This document shows positions 24,062 through 33,205 of a stretch of DNA of 64,000 bases, one piece after another. The stretch covers positions 1-64,000 of the forward strand of contig CAMCEE010000001.1 of the NCBI GenBank assembly GCA_945873815.1. The letters are read 5' to 3'. Numbering within the stretch: the first letter of the stretch is position 1; each line of letters starts with the position of its first letter. The translations under genes and the position numbers were made by a program. The stretch is from an uncultured Caryophanales bacterium. Lineage in GTDB: Bacteria > Bacillota_I > Bacilli_A > RFN20 > CAG-449. Below the pieces are notes generated by a model that did no database searches, was not told the origin of the DNA, and saw only the letters and a list, made by a program, of their open reading frames with translations.

Positions 24062-25663
24062 CTATTTGATTTCTATATTTATTGGATAAGTTTCTGGTAA
24101 TTTACCAATTTGTCTTAAATTTGAGAATTTTTGAAATAAAGCAACATATGCCATATGATATAAAACGATGACTTTAAACTTTACTCCAGATATTACTTCA
24201 ATTGTTTTTGATACACCTTCTTGATTTTCAATTAATCCTAATTTATTCGAAACATTTTGAAATTCCGTTTCTAATACAAGAACATCTTTTGCAATAATTC
24301 TTGGTGAACATTGAGCAAGTAATGAGGCGTATCTTCCAATTGAAGAATCTGTAAAATAGGATTTTAGTTTTGGCCAACAATCAATAACTCTTTGTTTTTC
24401 CATCTTATTACCTTGAAGCATGAAATTGATAATATCATTATCTTTTACTTCATATAGTGTGCCAGATTCTATAATATTGCTTACTTTAACTATAGGCTCA
24501 ACTTTCTCTTCTACTTTAGGCTTTTCTACTTCTTTTTCAATCTGTCTTATGGATGATTGAATTTGAGGAGAAGGCTTTTCTTCAATGATATCTTCACCGA
24601 TAGAACAAATCTTTATGAATGCGACTTCCAATAATGAATTGATATTATTTACTAGTCTATATTGCGAGTAAGCGTTCATTAGGATGTCTAACATTTCATT
24701 CAATTTTTTACGTGAAATATCGACTCTTCTTGCATCGTTAGGAGTAATCATTTTTAGTATTGAAGCATCGCTTGTGGTCTTATAGATTATTAGATCTTTA
24801 ATTATTTCAATTAATTCGGAAGTAAGTCTTTTGATATCAACGCCGCTTGAAATAAAGGAATCCAATTTATCGATTACATATTTAATATTACTCTTATCAA
24901 GTTTTTCAATTAACGATACTTTTTCTTCAACGCTTAGTAAACCATATAATTCTTGAACGTGATGTAATTCTAACTTTCTACCTGAATATGCAATAGCTTG
25001 GTCAAGAAGCGATAATGAATCACGGGCCCCTCCATCTGCAAGAGTAACGATTAATTCTAATGCTTTTATATCGTATTCTACTTCTTCTTTTTCACAAACG
25101 TTTACTAGATTTTTAAGCAAATCTTTGTTTCCAATTCTTGTGAAATCATACCTTTGTACTCTCGATAGGATTGTTGGCATCAATTTGTATGGCTCGGTAG
25201 TACAAAGAATGAAGATGACATTTGAAGGAGGTTCTTCTAATGTTTTTAATAAAGCATTGAATGCTTCGACTGTTAGCATATGTACTTCATCTACTATATA
25301 TATCTTATATTTTCCAAGAGTAGGAGAATATCTCACTTTACTAATCAAATCACGGATATCATCAATTCCACGATTACTTGCAGCATCCATTTCAATCACA
25401 TCAGGATGGTTACCATTTAAAATTGCTAAGCAGTTTGCACATTCATTGCATTGATGACCAAATCCTTCTTCACAATTCAATGCTTTTGCAAAAAGACGAG
25501 CCATTGATGTTTTACCAGTGCCTCTAGGCCCACAAAATAAATAAGCATGTGCTATTCTATTTTCTTTTAACGCATTTTGAAGCGTTGTGACGATATGTTG
25601 TTGTCCTGCAACGGAAGAAAAAGTTGAAGGACGATATTTTCTATATGAAGCTATATATGCCAT
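24062..25663 (-). CDS. dnaX: DNA polymerase III subunits gamma and tau
   Basis: 533 residues. The P-loop is 'GPRGTGKTSMARLFAKALNC' (about 45-64). A zinc motif 'CNECANC' follows, then Walker B-like 'IYIVDEVHMLT', the 'NALLKTLEEPP' motif and 'TILSRVQRYDF'. The C-terminal part after about residue 360 is the tau/polymerase-binding region and is charged. It powers the clamp loader. It heads the ybaB-recR-tmk-holB-ricT-rsmI operon. I see no frameshift slippery site that would force a gamma product. Confidence 0.95.
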   Translation of the reverse strand: MAYIASYRKYRPSTFSSVAGQQHIVTTLQNALKENRIAHAYLFCGPRGTGKTSMARLFAKALNCEEGFGHQCNECANCLAILNGNHPDVIEMDAASNRGIDDIRDLISKVRYSPTLGKYKIYIVDEVHMLTVEAFNALLKTLEEPPSNVIFILCTTEPYKLMPTILSRVQRYDFTRIGNKDLLKNLVNVCEKEEVEYDIKALELIVTLADGGARDSLSLLDQAIAYSGRKLELHHVQELYGLLSVEEKVSLIEKLDKSNIKYVIDKLDSFISSGVDIKRLTSELIEIIKDLIIYKTTSDASILKMITPNDARRVDISRKKLNEMLDILMNAYSQYRLVNNINSLLEVAFIKICSIGEDIIEEKPSPQIQSSIRQIEKEVEKPKVEEKVEPIVKVSNIIESGTLYEVKDNDIINFMLQGNKMEKQRVIDCWPKLKSYFTDSSIGRYASLLAQCSPRIIAKDVLVLETEFQNVSNKLGLIENQEGVSKTIEVISGVKFKVIVLYHMAYVALFQKFSNLRQIGKLPETYPINIEIK

Positions 25664-25675
25664 AAATAAAAACCA

Positions 25676-25705
25676 CCTATAAAAGTATTATACACTTTTA
25701 TAAGG
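25676..25705 (-). promoter_or_regulatory. Hairpin with TATAAT in its loop, before dnaX
   Basis: On the minus strand TATAAAAGT and ACTTTTATA (9-bp stem) enclose a loop region that reads TATAAT. The AGGTGG ribosome binding site of dnaX follows at once, then TTTTT. It may be a terminator of the upstream phosphatase-like gene, a promoter, or both. Confidence 0.45.
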
Positions 25706-25724
25706 CGGTATGCGAACAATAATT

Positions 25725-26825
25725 TTATATATTGAGAAGTGAAACATCAATTAATGATTCTTCTTCTAAGGAGCCTGCATGATTTGCAACAAGAGGGAAG
25801 TCTTCATAAGTGAATCCATAATCGCTTATTGAAGTTGCAAGGTAGTCTCCTAGGAAGTCTTCAAAAAGAGGATGAGGAGTTCCTTCACCAAACCATTTTT
25901 CTTCAATAACTTCCTTTTTTGTTTTCAATACAAAATAGTCTTTATAGTATTTATTGAATACTTCTGCAAATGATTCTAAATATTCTTCTTTAACATTGAA
26001 AAAACATGATCTTGCATCTAAGGTATTAATGGTTTTCAACATTTTACTAAAATCATCATGTTCATAGATATTGAAATATTTTGTATCAACCATCGAATGA
26101 TCAGATAAAACAATAATTAAATTATCTTTATTGTCTCTTGCAAGTTTTACAAGTTTTTTGTTTATTTCTTTGCATAATCGACAAACTGATGGATCGTTTA
26201 TTCCTTTTATATGCATTGTTGAATCTGGCTCTGGATAATACATATAGTAGAAATGAGAATTATCTTTTTTAAGTAACCTATCAGCTTCATTAAAAAACTC
26301 ATTTAATGATTTTGAGCCAAGGGGATCAATCGGATATGGATACAAACTTGTAGAATATACATTATGTTTTGAAATGATTTCCCAGATGGGGGTATAAGAA
26401 CAATATAGTTCAGATAGAATTGGTCCAGGTATTTTTTCGTGTGTGACGGAGTTTGCATTTGTAAACATATCAACAACAAGATTATGATTTTTAAAATATT
26501 GACGCCATCCTAGCCAACCTGTTTCAATAGGATATTTGCCCGAACATACTGCGCTAGTGGCAGCAACGGTAGTTGGTGGAAAAACTGAACTTATTGTAAA
26601 TGCCTTTTTTCTTCTTAAATAATCTTTTTCATTTAGATGCAATTCCCTAATTGATTTTCCAAATCCGTCAAAGAGCATTAATGCGACCTTAGTATATTGT
26701 TTTTTAGCAAAAACCTCATCCAATTCTTTTGATGTATCATGGAAACAATTTCCTGTAAAATGTTTTAAAATCGAGTTAGAAATCTGCACTAACGAATTAT
26801 TTTTATTAAAGAAATAATAGTTCAT
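25725..26825 (-). CDS. Alkaline phosphatase superfamily (type I phosphodiesterase/pyrophosphatase-like) protein
   Basis: 366 residues without signal peptide. Features of the superfamily are 'VALMLFDGFGKSIRE' (first metal Asp, near 54), 'PPTTVAATSAVCSGKYP' (nucleophile Thr, near 98), 'YYPEPDSTMHIKG' (Asp and His ligands), 'VLSDHSMVD' (Asp-His) and a late 'GEGTPHP' (His). The family hydrolyses phosphodiester or pyrophosphate bonds of nucleotides, or transfers phosphate-linked groups; the substrate cannot be told here. It is directly upstream of dnaX on the same strand (61 bp), a neighbour not found in Bacillus. An upstream start is not apparent. Confidence 0.8.
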   Translation of the reverse strand: MNYYFFNKNNSLVQISNSILKHFTGNCFHDTSKELDEVFAKKQYTKVALMLFDGFGKSIRELHLNEKDYLRRKKAFTISSVFPPTTVAATSAVCSGKYPIETGWLGWRQYFKNHNLVVDMFTNANSVTHEKIPGPILSELYCSYTPIWEIISKHNVYSTSLYPYPIDPLGSKSLNEFFNEADRLLKKDNSHFYYMYYPEPDSTMHIKGINDPSVCRLCKEINKKLVKLARDNKDNLIIVLSDHSMVDTKYFNIYEHDDFSKMLKTINTLDARSCFFNVKEEYLESFAEVFNKYYKDYFVLKTKKEVIEEKWFGEGTPHPLFEDFLGDYLATSISDYGFTYEDFPLVANHAGSLEEESLIDVSLLNI

Positions 26826-27066
26826 AGAAAATCTCCTCTCTATCTATCGCTCATTGCGTTAATATTTTATCATGATATATAAAAAAATACCATTAAGCGA
26901 ATAGAGTTCTAGTTCTCTAATTATCCATAATATAAGGAAACCTTAATCTATTACTGCTTAAGAATACTTTTATCGAAATAAATAAGGTGTGTCAATAAAG
27001 TTTACTTTATTTTTAAATGATTATTTGATATTATAGTTAAGGCAAAGAGAAAGGAGCTTGTAATTT

Positions 27067-28161
27067 ATGGCTGTTGATAAAATGTTAGATAGATTAGAAG
27101 CAATGGAAAAGAGATGCGATGAAATCGATCAATTGTTGTGCGATGAAAAGGTTGTATCAAATGTTGAAAAATTAACTGCGCTTAATAAGGAAAGAGCAAA
27201 TGCTACGGAAGTAGTTGAGGCTTATAAACAATATAAGAAAATGCTTTCCGATTTAGAGGATGCACAAATTATGGCTGGCGATTCGGATCCAGAGATTGCA
27301 GAATTTGCAAAAGAATCAATTAAAGAATTATCTTCAAAATCTGAAGAATTATATGGACAAATGAAAATTATGCTTTTGCCTAAAGATCCTAATGATGATA
27401 AGAATATCGTCTGTGAAATTAGAGGAGCAGCTGGTGGAGATGAAGCTAATATTTTTGCTGGGGATCTTTTTAGAATGTATTATCATTACGCTGAAGAACA
27501 AGGTTGGAAACTTCAAGTATTAGATTCAAGCCCATGTGAAGCAGGTGGCTTTTCTCAAATCGTTTTTTCAGTAAAAGGAAAAGATGTTTATTCTAAATTG
27601 AAGTTCGAAAGTGGTGCACATCGTGTTCAAAGAGTTCCAACAACTGAAAGTGCAGGTAGAATTCATACATCTACTGCAACTGTATTAGTTATGCCTGAAG
27701 TTCAATCTATCGATATAGAAATTAGACAAGAAGATTTGAAGATTGATACGTATCGTTCACAAGGTGCAGGCGGACAAAACGTTAATAAAACAGAATCTGC
27801 AGTAAGAATTACTCACCTTCCAACTAATACTGTTGTTTCTTGCCAAATTGAAAGAAGCCAAATTCAAAATAGAGAGATTGCAATGCAAATGTTGAAGGCA
27901 AAATTGTATGCTTTAAAACAAGCTGAACAAGATGAAAAAATTGGTAATGAAAGAAGACTAAAAGTTGGTACTGGTGAAAGAAGCGAAAAGATTAGAACAT
28001 ATAACTATCCACAAAATCGTGTTACAGATCATCGTATCGGATATACGGTACAAAAATTAGACCGTATTATAGAAGGCGATTTAGAAGATCTCGTTATCGC
28101 ACTTATTAATGCTGACCAACAAGATAAAATGGAACAAGAGGCTAAAAAGTACGATGAATAG
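27067..28161 (+). CDS. prfA: Peptide chain release factor 1
   Basis: 364 residues. The GGQ motif is in 'RSQGAGGQNVNKTESAVRI' (near residue 235), and the start shows the N-terminal helical domain. The 'RVPTTESAGRIHTSTATVLV' segment is typical of RF1; the anticodon-like PxT motif 'PTTESAG' reads UAA/UAG. It is methylated on the GGQ glutamine by PrmC, which is encoded next. The ribosome binding site AAAGGAG lies 11 bp before the ATG. Confidence 0.97.
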   Translation: MAVDKMLDRLEAMEKRCDEIDQLLCDEKVVSNVEKLTALNKERANATEVVEAYKQYKKMLSDLEDAQIMAGDSDPEIAEFAKESIKELSSKSEELYGQMKIMLLPKDPNDDKNIVCEIRGAAGGDEANIFAGDLFRMYYHYAEEQGWKLQVLDSSPCEAGGFSQIVFSVKGKDVYSKLKFESGAHRVQRVPTTESAGRIHTSTATVLVMPEVQSIDIEIRQEDLKIDTYRSQGAGGQNVNKTESAVRITHLPTNTVVSCQIERSQIQNREIAMQMLKAKLYALKQAEQDEKIGNERRLKVGTGERSEKIRTYNYPQNRVTDHRIGYTVQKLDRIIEGDLEDLVIALINADQQDKMEQEAKKYDE

Positions 28162-28996
28162 AAATACGCTTGATACAATCTATCAAGATGCATTAAAACT
28201 AGTCGACAATAAGAATATTTTTGAAAGAGACATTCTTTTTCTTATGGAAGATGAGTTTAATATAACTAGAAATGATATCTTAATTAATTCAAACAAAGAA
28301 TATTTTATAGGGGATTTCCGCAAAAAACTCGATAGATTAGTTAAAGGAGAACCTATTGAATATATATTGAATAAAGCTTATTTTTATAAACGCTTCTATT
28401 ATGTGAACGAGAATACTTTGATTCCAAGAAATGAAACTGAGGAATTGGTAGAGAAAACTATTTTCTACTTGAATAAGTATAATATTGTATCGCCTCGTAT
28501 TGCAGATATTGGTTCTGGTAGTGGATGTATTGCAATTACTTTAGGATTGGAAGTTAAAGAATGTAAAATCGATTCTTTTGATATATCTCCTATGGCATTA
28601 GATGTTGCGAAAGTAAATAACGAAAGGCTAAGTGCTAATGTATCATTTTATGAAAGCGATTGTTTAAAAGAAGCGATTGCAATGAATAAAAAATATGATC
28701 TAATTATTTCTAATCCTCCATATATTGATAGAGACACTTACGTTCAAGAATCAGTTAAGAAATATGAGCCGGAACTCGCTTTGTACGCTGATAATCATGG
28801 ACTTGCGATATATGAGAAGATTTTTAAAGAAATCCCTTCTTGCACAAAAGAAAAGTGTCTTATCGCCTTAGAAATCTCACCTGATTTAGTGGAAAGACTA
28901 AGTGATGTAGCAACAATATACCTTAAAGAATATAAATTTTGGTTTGAGAAAGATATTAATGATTTAATAAGATTTATGTTTCTTTTAAAAGAATAA
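28154..28996 (+). CDS. prmC: Release factor glutamine methyltransferase
   Basis: 280 residues from the ATG at 28154, which overlaps the prfA stop by 8 bp; a longer frame from 28109 would begin inside prfA without a ribosome binding site. It has the SAM-binding 'ADIGSGSGCIAITL' and the catalytic 'NPPY' ('LIISNPPYIDRDTY', near residue 190). It methylates the Gln of the GGQ motif in RF1/RF2. The prfA-prmC pair is standard in Bacillota. Confidence 0.95.
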   Translation: MNRNTLDTIYQDALKLVDNKNIFERDILFLMEDEFNITRNDILINSNKEYFIGDFRKKLDRLVKGEPIEYILNKAYFYKRFYYVNENTLIPRNETEELVEKTIFYLNKYNIVSPRIADIGSGSGCIAITLGLEVKECKIDSFDISPMALDVAKVNNERLSANVSFYESDCLKEAIAMNKKYDLIISNPPYIDRDTYVQESVKKYEPELALYADNHGLAIYEKIFKEIPSCTKEKCLIALEISPDLVERLSDVATIYLKEYKFWFEKDINDLIRFMFLLKE

Positions 28997-29008
28997 GATA
29001 TAAGATTT

Positions 29009-29037
29009 CCTCCATACTTATAGTAGGAGGTTTTTTT
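29009..29037 (+). terminator. Terminator-like stem that contains the next ribosome binding site
   Basis: CCTCC(A)TAC and GTAGGAGG form a stem with a 5-nt loop, followed by seven T. The AGGAGG in the 3' arm is also the ribosome binding site of the gene at 29038. It is thus either the prmC terminator or a hairpin that hides the ribosome binding site. Confidence 0.6.
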
Positions 29038-29433
29038 ATGAACAACAAAATAATAAGTGGAATATTAACTTCGATTTTTCTTTCATCGAGTATTCCATAT
29101 AGCGCAACTTCATTTAATTATAAATATCGAATCAAAGGGAACTCTTATAGCCCTATGGATTGTGCAACTGTATACTACTATAAAGAAGAAATGCTTAATA
29201 AATATAATGATTATCTTCTAACTATGGATGAGAATTCAAAGAAGGTATATATCATTAAGAATATTGATTTTTTTAAGTTGTACGATAATGTTAGTGTTAA
29301 TAATATTGCAGGTACTATATGCGTTACAATTGGTGAAGGAAGGGGAATGTTACTAGAAGGACAATTTAGAAAAAATGAATGTGATAGTGAAGTGATAAAT
29401 GAAAAATACTTTATTTTAGAATTATTTAAATAA
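29038..29433 (+). CDS. Small exported protein, 131 aa, unknown
   Basis: The N-terminus has a short basic start and a hydrophobic stretch ('IISGILTSIFLSSSIPYSATS', about residues 5-25) that looks like a signal peptide with a possible AXA-like cleavage near 'YSATS'. No lipobox Cys is present. The mature part is small and mixed beta/alpha, and I do not recognise it. The ribosome binding site (AGGAGG) lies inside a terminator-like stem, so expression may be conditional. It sits between prmC and the convergent glucan operon. Confidence 0.6.
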   Translation: MNNKIISGILTSIFLSSSIPYSATSFNYKYRIKGNSYSPMDCATVYYYKEEMLNKYNDYLLTMDENSKKVYIIKNIDFFKLYDNVSVNNIAGTICVTIGEGRGMLLEGQFRKNECDSEVINEKYFILELFK

Positions 29434-29450
29434 CGTGAGTTTTTGCATAA

Positions 29451-29476
29451 AAAAAGGACATATGTCCCTTTTTATT
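29451..29476. terminator. Bidirectional terminator
   Basis: AAAAA-GGACA, TA, TGTCC-CTTTTT lies between the convergent 29038 gene and the msmK-type gene and serves both strands. Confidence 0.75.
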
Positions 29477-29478
29477 TA

Positions 29479-30861
29479 CTATATAATTCGCTTTGTTGTA
29501 ACTGAATCAAATAGATGTATTTTATCAAAGTCAAATGAGATTTCAATATCTTGTTGTGCATTCATTTCACTGCCAGCATATACTTTTGCAACGATTTGAG
29601 TTGCTCCAAAATCAGAATGAATATAATATTCGTTACCTAATAATTCTGCAACTTTAATCTTTGTCTTATATCCGTCTGTTTGAACATTCGCATGATTGAA
29701 AGCACCTTTTTGACAAACATCTTCTGGTCTTATTCCAAAGATGATAGGATGTAATTCGCTTTCATATACTTTTTTAAGTTGTTCTAGAACCTTCGATAAT
29801 TCTTCTTGTTTAATTTTATTTGCACGAATTTCATCTTCTGATTTATTTTCTACGTCGTTTAGATTATTAATCATGTCTTCATAATTCTTAATGTTATTAG
29901 AATAGAAGTTATCATGTTCTTTTATTTGCTTTGCATTAAGTTTAATCTTATAACCATTTTCGAATTCAATGATTCCTTTTTTATTATAATTAGCCTTTAT
30001 GATGTTCATTGCAGGGCTACCAATAAATGTTGCGACAAAGACATTTGAAGGATTTGAATATATTTCTTTAGGTGTTCCAATTTGTTGGATAACTCCTTTT
30101 TTCATAACGACGATTCTAGTTGCCATTGTCATAGCTTCTGTTTGATCGTGTGTAACATAGATTGTAGTTGCACCTAATTCATTATGAAGATTGACAATTT
30201 CCGAGCGCATTTGAACTCTTAATTTAGCATCTAAGTTACTTAGTGGTTCATCCATCAAGAATACTTTTGAATTTCTGACAATTGCTCTACCTAAAGCAAC
30301 TCTTTGACATTGACCACCAGATAAAGCTTTAGGTTTACGATCTAGGAATTCTTCGATTTCAAGAATTTTTGCTGCTTTGTGAACTCTTGCATCGATTTCT
30401 TCTTTTGCAATATGCTTAACTTGTAATCCAAATGCCATATTATCATAAACAGTCATATGAGGATAAAGTGCATAACTTTGGAATACCATTGCAACATCAC
30501 GGTCTTTAGGCTCTAAATCATTTGCCCAAGTTCCATCAATATATAGGTCACCACCAGTAATTGATTCTAATCCAGCAATCATACGAAGAGTTGTTGATTT
30601 GCCACATCCTGATGGTCCAACAAATACGATAAATTCTTTTTCTTTAATCTCTAGATTGAAATCAAAAACAGCTTGTACACGGTTAGAGTATATTTTATTG
30701 ATATTTTGCATAGAAATAAAACTATCTTTAGGAGCAATCTTTTCTTCTAAAGCATGTTTCTTTTGATTTTCAGTCATTCTTTTATAAATGAGTTCTCTTT
30801 CTTTTGCTAAAATTTTTTCTTTTTCTAATTCTTCTTTTGTCTTAACATTTCTTGATTTCAT
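29479..30861 (-). CDS. msmK: Sugar ABC importer ATPase, MsmK/UgpC type, with extensions
   Basis: 460 residues; the family norm is about 370. Residues 1-45 are an extra charged helix before the ATPase starts ('[20 protein letters not shown]'). Walker A 'GPSGCGKST', Q-loop '[17 protein letters not shown]', signature '[15 protein letters not shown]' and Walker B '[16 protein letters not shown]' are all present. Another insertion of about 45 charged residues (near 318-365) lies before the OB-fold '[12 protein letters not shown]' regulatory domain. It energises CUT1-type sugar importers and is the last gene of the glucan operon, so it probably serves the 40722/41668 permeases and perhaps others. 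Confidence 0.9.
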   Translation of the reverse strand: MKSRNVKTKEELEKEKILAKERELIYKRMTENQKKHALEEKIAPKDSFISMQNINKIYSNRVQAVFDFNLEIKEKEFIVFVGPSGCGKSTTLRMIAGLESITGGDLYIDGTWANDLEPKDRDVAMVFQSYALYPHMTVYDNMAFGLQVKHIAKEEIDARVHKAAKILEIEEFLDRKPKALSGGQCQRVALGRAIVRNSKVFLMDEPLSNLDAKLRVQMRSEIVNLHNELGATTIYVTHDQTEAMTMATRIVVMKKGVIQQIGTPKEIYSNPSNVFVATFIGSPAMNIIKANYNKKGIIEFENGYKIKLNAKQIKEHDNFYSNNIKNYEDMINNLNDVENKSEDEIRANKIKQEELSKVLEQLKKVYESELHPIIFGIRPEDVCQKGAFNHANVQTDGYKTKIKVAELLGNEYYIHSDFGATQIVAKVYAGSEMNAQQDIEISFDFDKIHLFDSVTTKRII

Positions 30862-30872
30862 ATGATTTACCT

Positions 30873-32330
30873 CTATTTATTTTTTTGAAATACTCTAACA
30901 TAATCAATTTCCATGATGCTTGTTTTATCAAATCCAATATTGTTTACATTGTATTCATTGACGAATTGTCCACCAATAGCTAAATTGATTAATACATAGA
31001 AATCATCATGGAAACAATCCATTTGACTTCCTCTAATATCTTTCTCAAAGAATACAACATCATCACATAATATTTTAATTGATTCTGCTGTCCAATCCAA
31101 TGCATATGTGTGGAATTCTGTTTTATTTGTAATGTAAGTTGTTAATCCTTCCATCGCATGAACATAGGAACTTGAAGGATTCTTTCCATTAGCATTCCAG
31201 TGCAATGTACCAAATAGTTTTGAAGAGGAATTTGCATATTCCATAATATCGATTTCACCACAGAATGGCCAAGGTTGTCCTGAATAGATATCTTTCCCAA
31301 GCAACCAGAATGCAGGCCATGCACCTTGGTACGAAGGTACTTTAATTCGTGCTTCAACATATCCATATGTAAATTCTTTTTTATCTCTAGTAACCATTCT
31401 TGTTGAAGTGAATTGTCTTCCGTTACATGCTTCTCTTCTTGCGACTATTTTGCATGTTCCATCACTTAATACAATGTTATTTCCGTTTGTATAATATTGG
31501 AGCTCTGAGTTTCCCCATCCATCTCCTCCAACATCGAATCCCCATATTGAAGTATCTAGTGAGTTACCTTCAAATTCATCATTCCATAATAGGGAATAAC
31601 CATCTTTAAATACTTCTTCATATGTAACAGTAACGACGCATTCTGCTTTATGTAATCCATCTAAAGAAGAGACGCTAACTTTTGTTGTGCCTTCTTTTAA
31701 GCCAGTAATTACGCCATTATTTATCGAAACGATAGTATCATCTTCAATATCCCAAATAACTAATTTCTCAGTTGTATTACTTGGAGATAATGTATAACTT
31801 AACTCTAATGTTTCATCAACATTAATAGTACAGGAAGTTTTATTTAATGTAATTCCAGTAACTGGAATTGTTGTAGAATCTTTTTTTACATTTACTGTAC
31901 ATACCACTTTAATATCATCAACTGAATATGTGATACGACATGTTCCTTCTCCTACTGCAGTAACAACTCCATCAATAACTGTTGCTACTTTGCGTGAAGA
32001 AGTCATCCAACTTCCATATACTTCACTTGCATTTGAAGGGGATAATACAGGCACTAACGTAAAACTTTCACCAATAATTAATGTTTTATTTGTTTCTGAT
32101 AAAGTGATGCTTTCATAATGGATGTATTCACTTGTAGAAGGAAGAATGCTACTAGTTTCTTCACTACTAGATACTTCGTTTATTTCTTCACTTGTGTCTT
32201 TACTTGAAGTTGTAATATTAGAAGATGATGAAACGGAAGAAGTTATAGAAGAACTACTATTTAACGTTTCGAAAAATGAGCAAGAAGTTAATAGAAGACT
32301 TGTTACTAATATCAATAAATTTTTTTTCAT
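30873..32330 (-). CDS. Lipoprotein GH16 endo-beta-glucanase with two Ig-like (BIG2) domains
   Basis: 485 residues. The signal peptide ends in lipobox 'LLTSC' (Cys17), followed by a Ser/Thr/Glu-rich linker to about 70. Two BIG2-type domains (about 72-149 and 156-237) share 'LSPSN...V..W' and '[10 protein letters not shown]'. The GH16 catalytic domain runs from about 247 to the end, with '[15 protein letters not shown]', 'SELQYYT', '[10 protein letters not shown]' and the active site 'GEIDIMEY' (Glu359, Asp361, Glu364). The laminarinase-type architecture points to beta-1,3-glucan cleavage. It is surface anchored. Ribosome binding site is GGCGGAAAA. Confidence 0.9.
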   Translation of the reverse strand: MKKNLLILVTSLLLTSCSFFETLNSSSSITSSVSSSSNITTSSKDTSEEINEVSSSEETSSILPSTSEYIHYESITLSETNKTLIIGESFTLVPVLSPSNASEVYGSWMTSSRKVATVIDGVVTAVGEGTCRITYSVDDIKVVCTVNVKKDSTTIPVTGITLNKTSCTINVDETLELSYTLSPSNTTEKLVIWDIEDDTIVSINNGVITGLKEGTTKVSVSSLDGLHKAECVVTVTYEEVFKDGYSLLWNDEFEGNSLDTSIWGFDVGGDGWGNSELQYYTNGNNIVLSDGTCKIVARREACNGRQFTSTRMVTRDKKEFTYGYVEARIKVPSYQGAWPAFWLLGKDIYSGQPWPFCGEIDIMEYANSSSKLFGTLHWNANGKNPSSSYVHAMEGLTTYITNKTEFHTYALDWTAESIKILCDDVVFFEKDIRGSQMDCFHDDFYVLINLAIGGQFVNEYNVNNIGFDKTSIMEIDYVRVFQKNK

Positions 32331-32340
32331 TTTCCGCCTC

Positions 32341-33204
32341 CTATTTTTTGTAAATTCTTACGTATTCTACTTTCATTTCGCATTCAGTAAAATCATCACC
32401 TGGTTCTCTAAAACCATCAAAATGTCCACCGACTGCAAGATTTAGGATAATATGGAAATCTACATCGAATGGAGCATTTTCATTATCCATATCAAGTTTT
32501 GAAAACCATACACCCTTTTTAACTTTCATGAATTCATCATCATCAACATAGAATCTAAATTCATCTTCTTCCCATTCTACTGCGTATACGTGATAGGAAG
32601 AAATAGATTCTTCTTTATCGCGAAGTACATGTGACGAGCTTTTATATACGTCTTGATTGACTCCTCCATAATGAAGTGCTGCGCTAGTCATATCCGTTAC
32701 TCTACCGCGAGCTTCCATAATATCAATTTCACCACTAGAAGCCCATCCACCATATGGGGTGGTTGATTCAGGTAACATCCAAAATGCTGGCCACATCCCT
32801 TCGACTTCTGGAAGAGAAATCATCGCTTCGATTCGCCCGTATGTTGTCGAAATTTTTCCTGCAGTAGTAATTCTTGAAGAAGTGTAGTTCTTACCTCCGC
32901 AAGATTCTTTTTTTGCAGTAATAATTAGTTTTCCATCTCGAATAACTGCGTTATTCTCTTTATAGTATTCAGCTTCTTGGTTACCCCAACCATCAAGCCC
33001 ATATTGAGAGCCGGTTCCTAGTTGATGTGACCAGTATTCATCGTTTAATTCTGCATCATTAAATTCATCACTCCAAATGAGAGTTTCATATCCATGGCGA
33101 TCAATGTTATCTTCAACTATTGATTGAGTACCACTTTCTTTCGCACAGGATGAGAATAGACAAGATATTAATAATGTAAATGCAACTAACGCAGTTTTTT
33201 TCAT
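32341..33204 (-). CDS. Lipoprotein GH16 endo-beta-1,3-glucanase (laminarinase-like)
   Basis: 287 residues from the ATG at 33204, chosen because a proper lipoprotein signal begins there and AGAAAGG precedes it; a frame 7 codons longer overlaps the upstream stop. The lipobox is 'LFSSC' (Cys20). The GH16 domain starts near 41 with 'TLIWSDEFND' and has 'WGNQEAEYYKE', 'YGRIEAMISLP', 'MWPAFWMLP' and the active site 'GEIDIMEA' (Glu159, Asp161, Glu164). It lacks the Ig-like domains of its neighbour, so the two enzymes may differ in range from the membrane. It is cotranscribed with the phosphorylase. Confidence 0.9.
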   Translation of the reverse strand: MKKTALVAFTLLISCLFSSCAKESGTQSIVEDNIDRHGYETLIWSDEFNDAELNDEYWSHQLGTGSQYGLDGWGNQEAEYYKENNAVIRDGKLIITAKKESCGGKNYTSSRITTAGKISTTYGRIEAMISLPEVEGMWPAFWMLPESTTPYGGWASSGEIDIMEARGRVTDMTSAALHYGGVNQDVYKSSSHVLRDKEESISSYHVYAVEWEEDEFRFYVDDDEFMKVKKGVWFSKLDMDNENAPFDVDFHIILNLAVGGHFDGFREPGDDFTECEMKVEYVRIYKK

Positions 33205-33205
33205 G

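Noticed and set aside
25664-25724. SRP RNA (scr/ffs) upstream of dnaX as in Bacillus
   Set aside because: Only 61 bp are available and they hold a simple hairpin without the conserved GGTGCTGTT-type SRP loop.
28109-28153. Longer N-terminus for PrmC starting inside prfA
   Set aside because: The extra 15 residues have no ribosome binding site and no family counterpart; the ATG at 28154 overlaps the prfA stop as usual for this pair.
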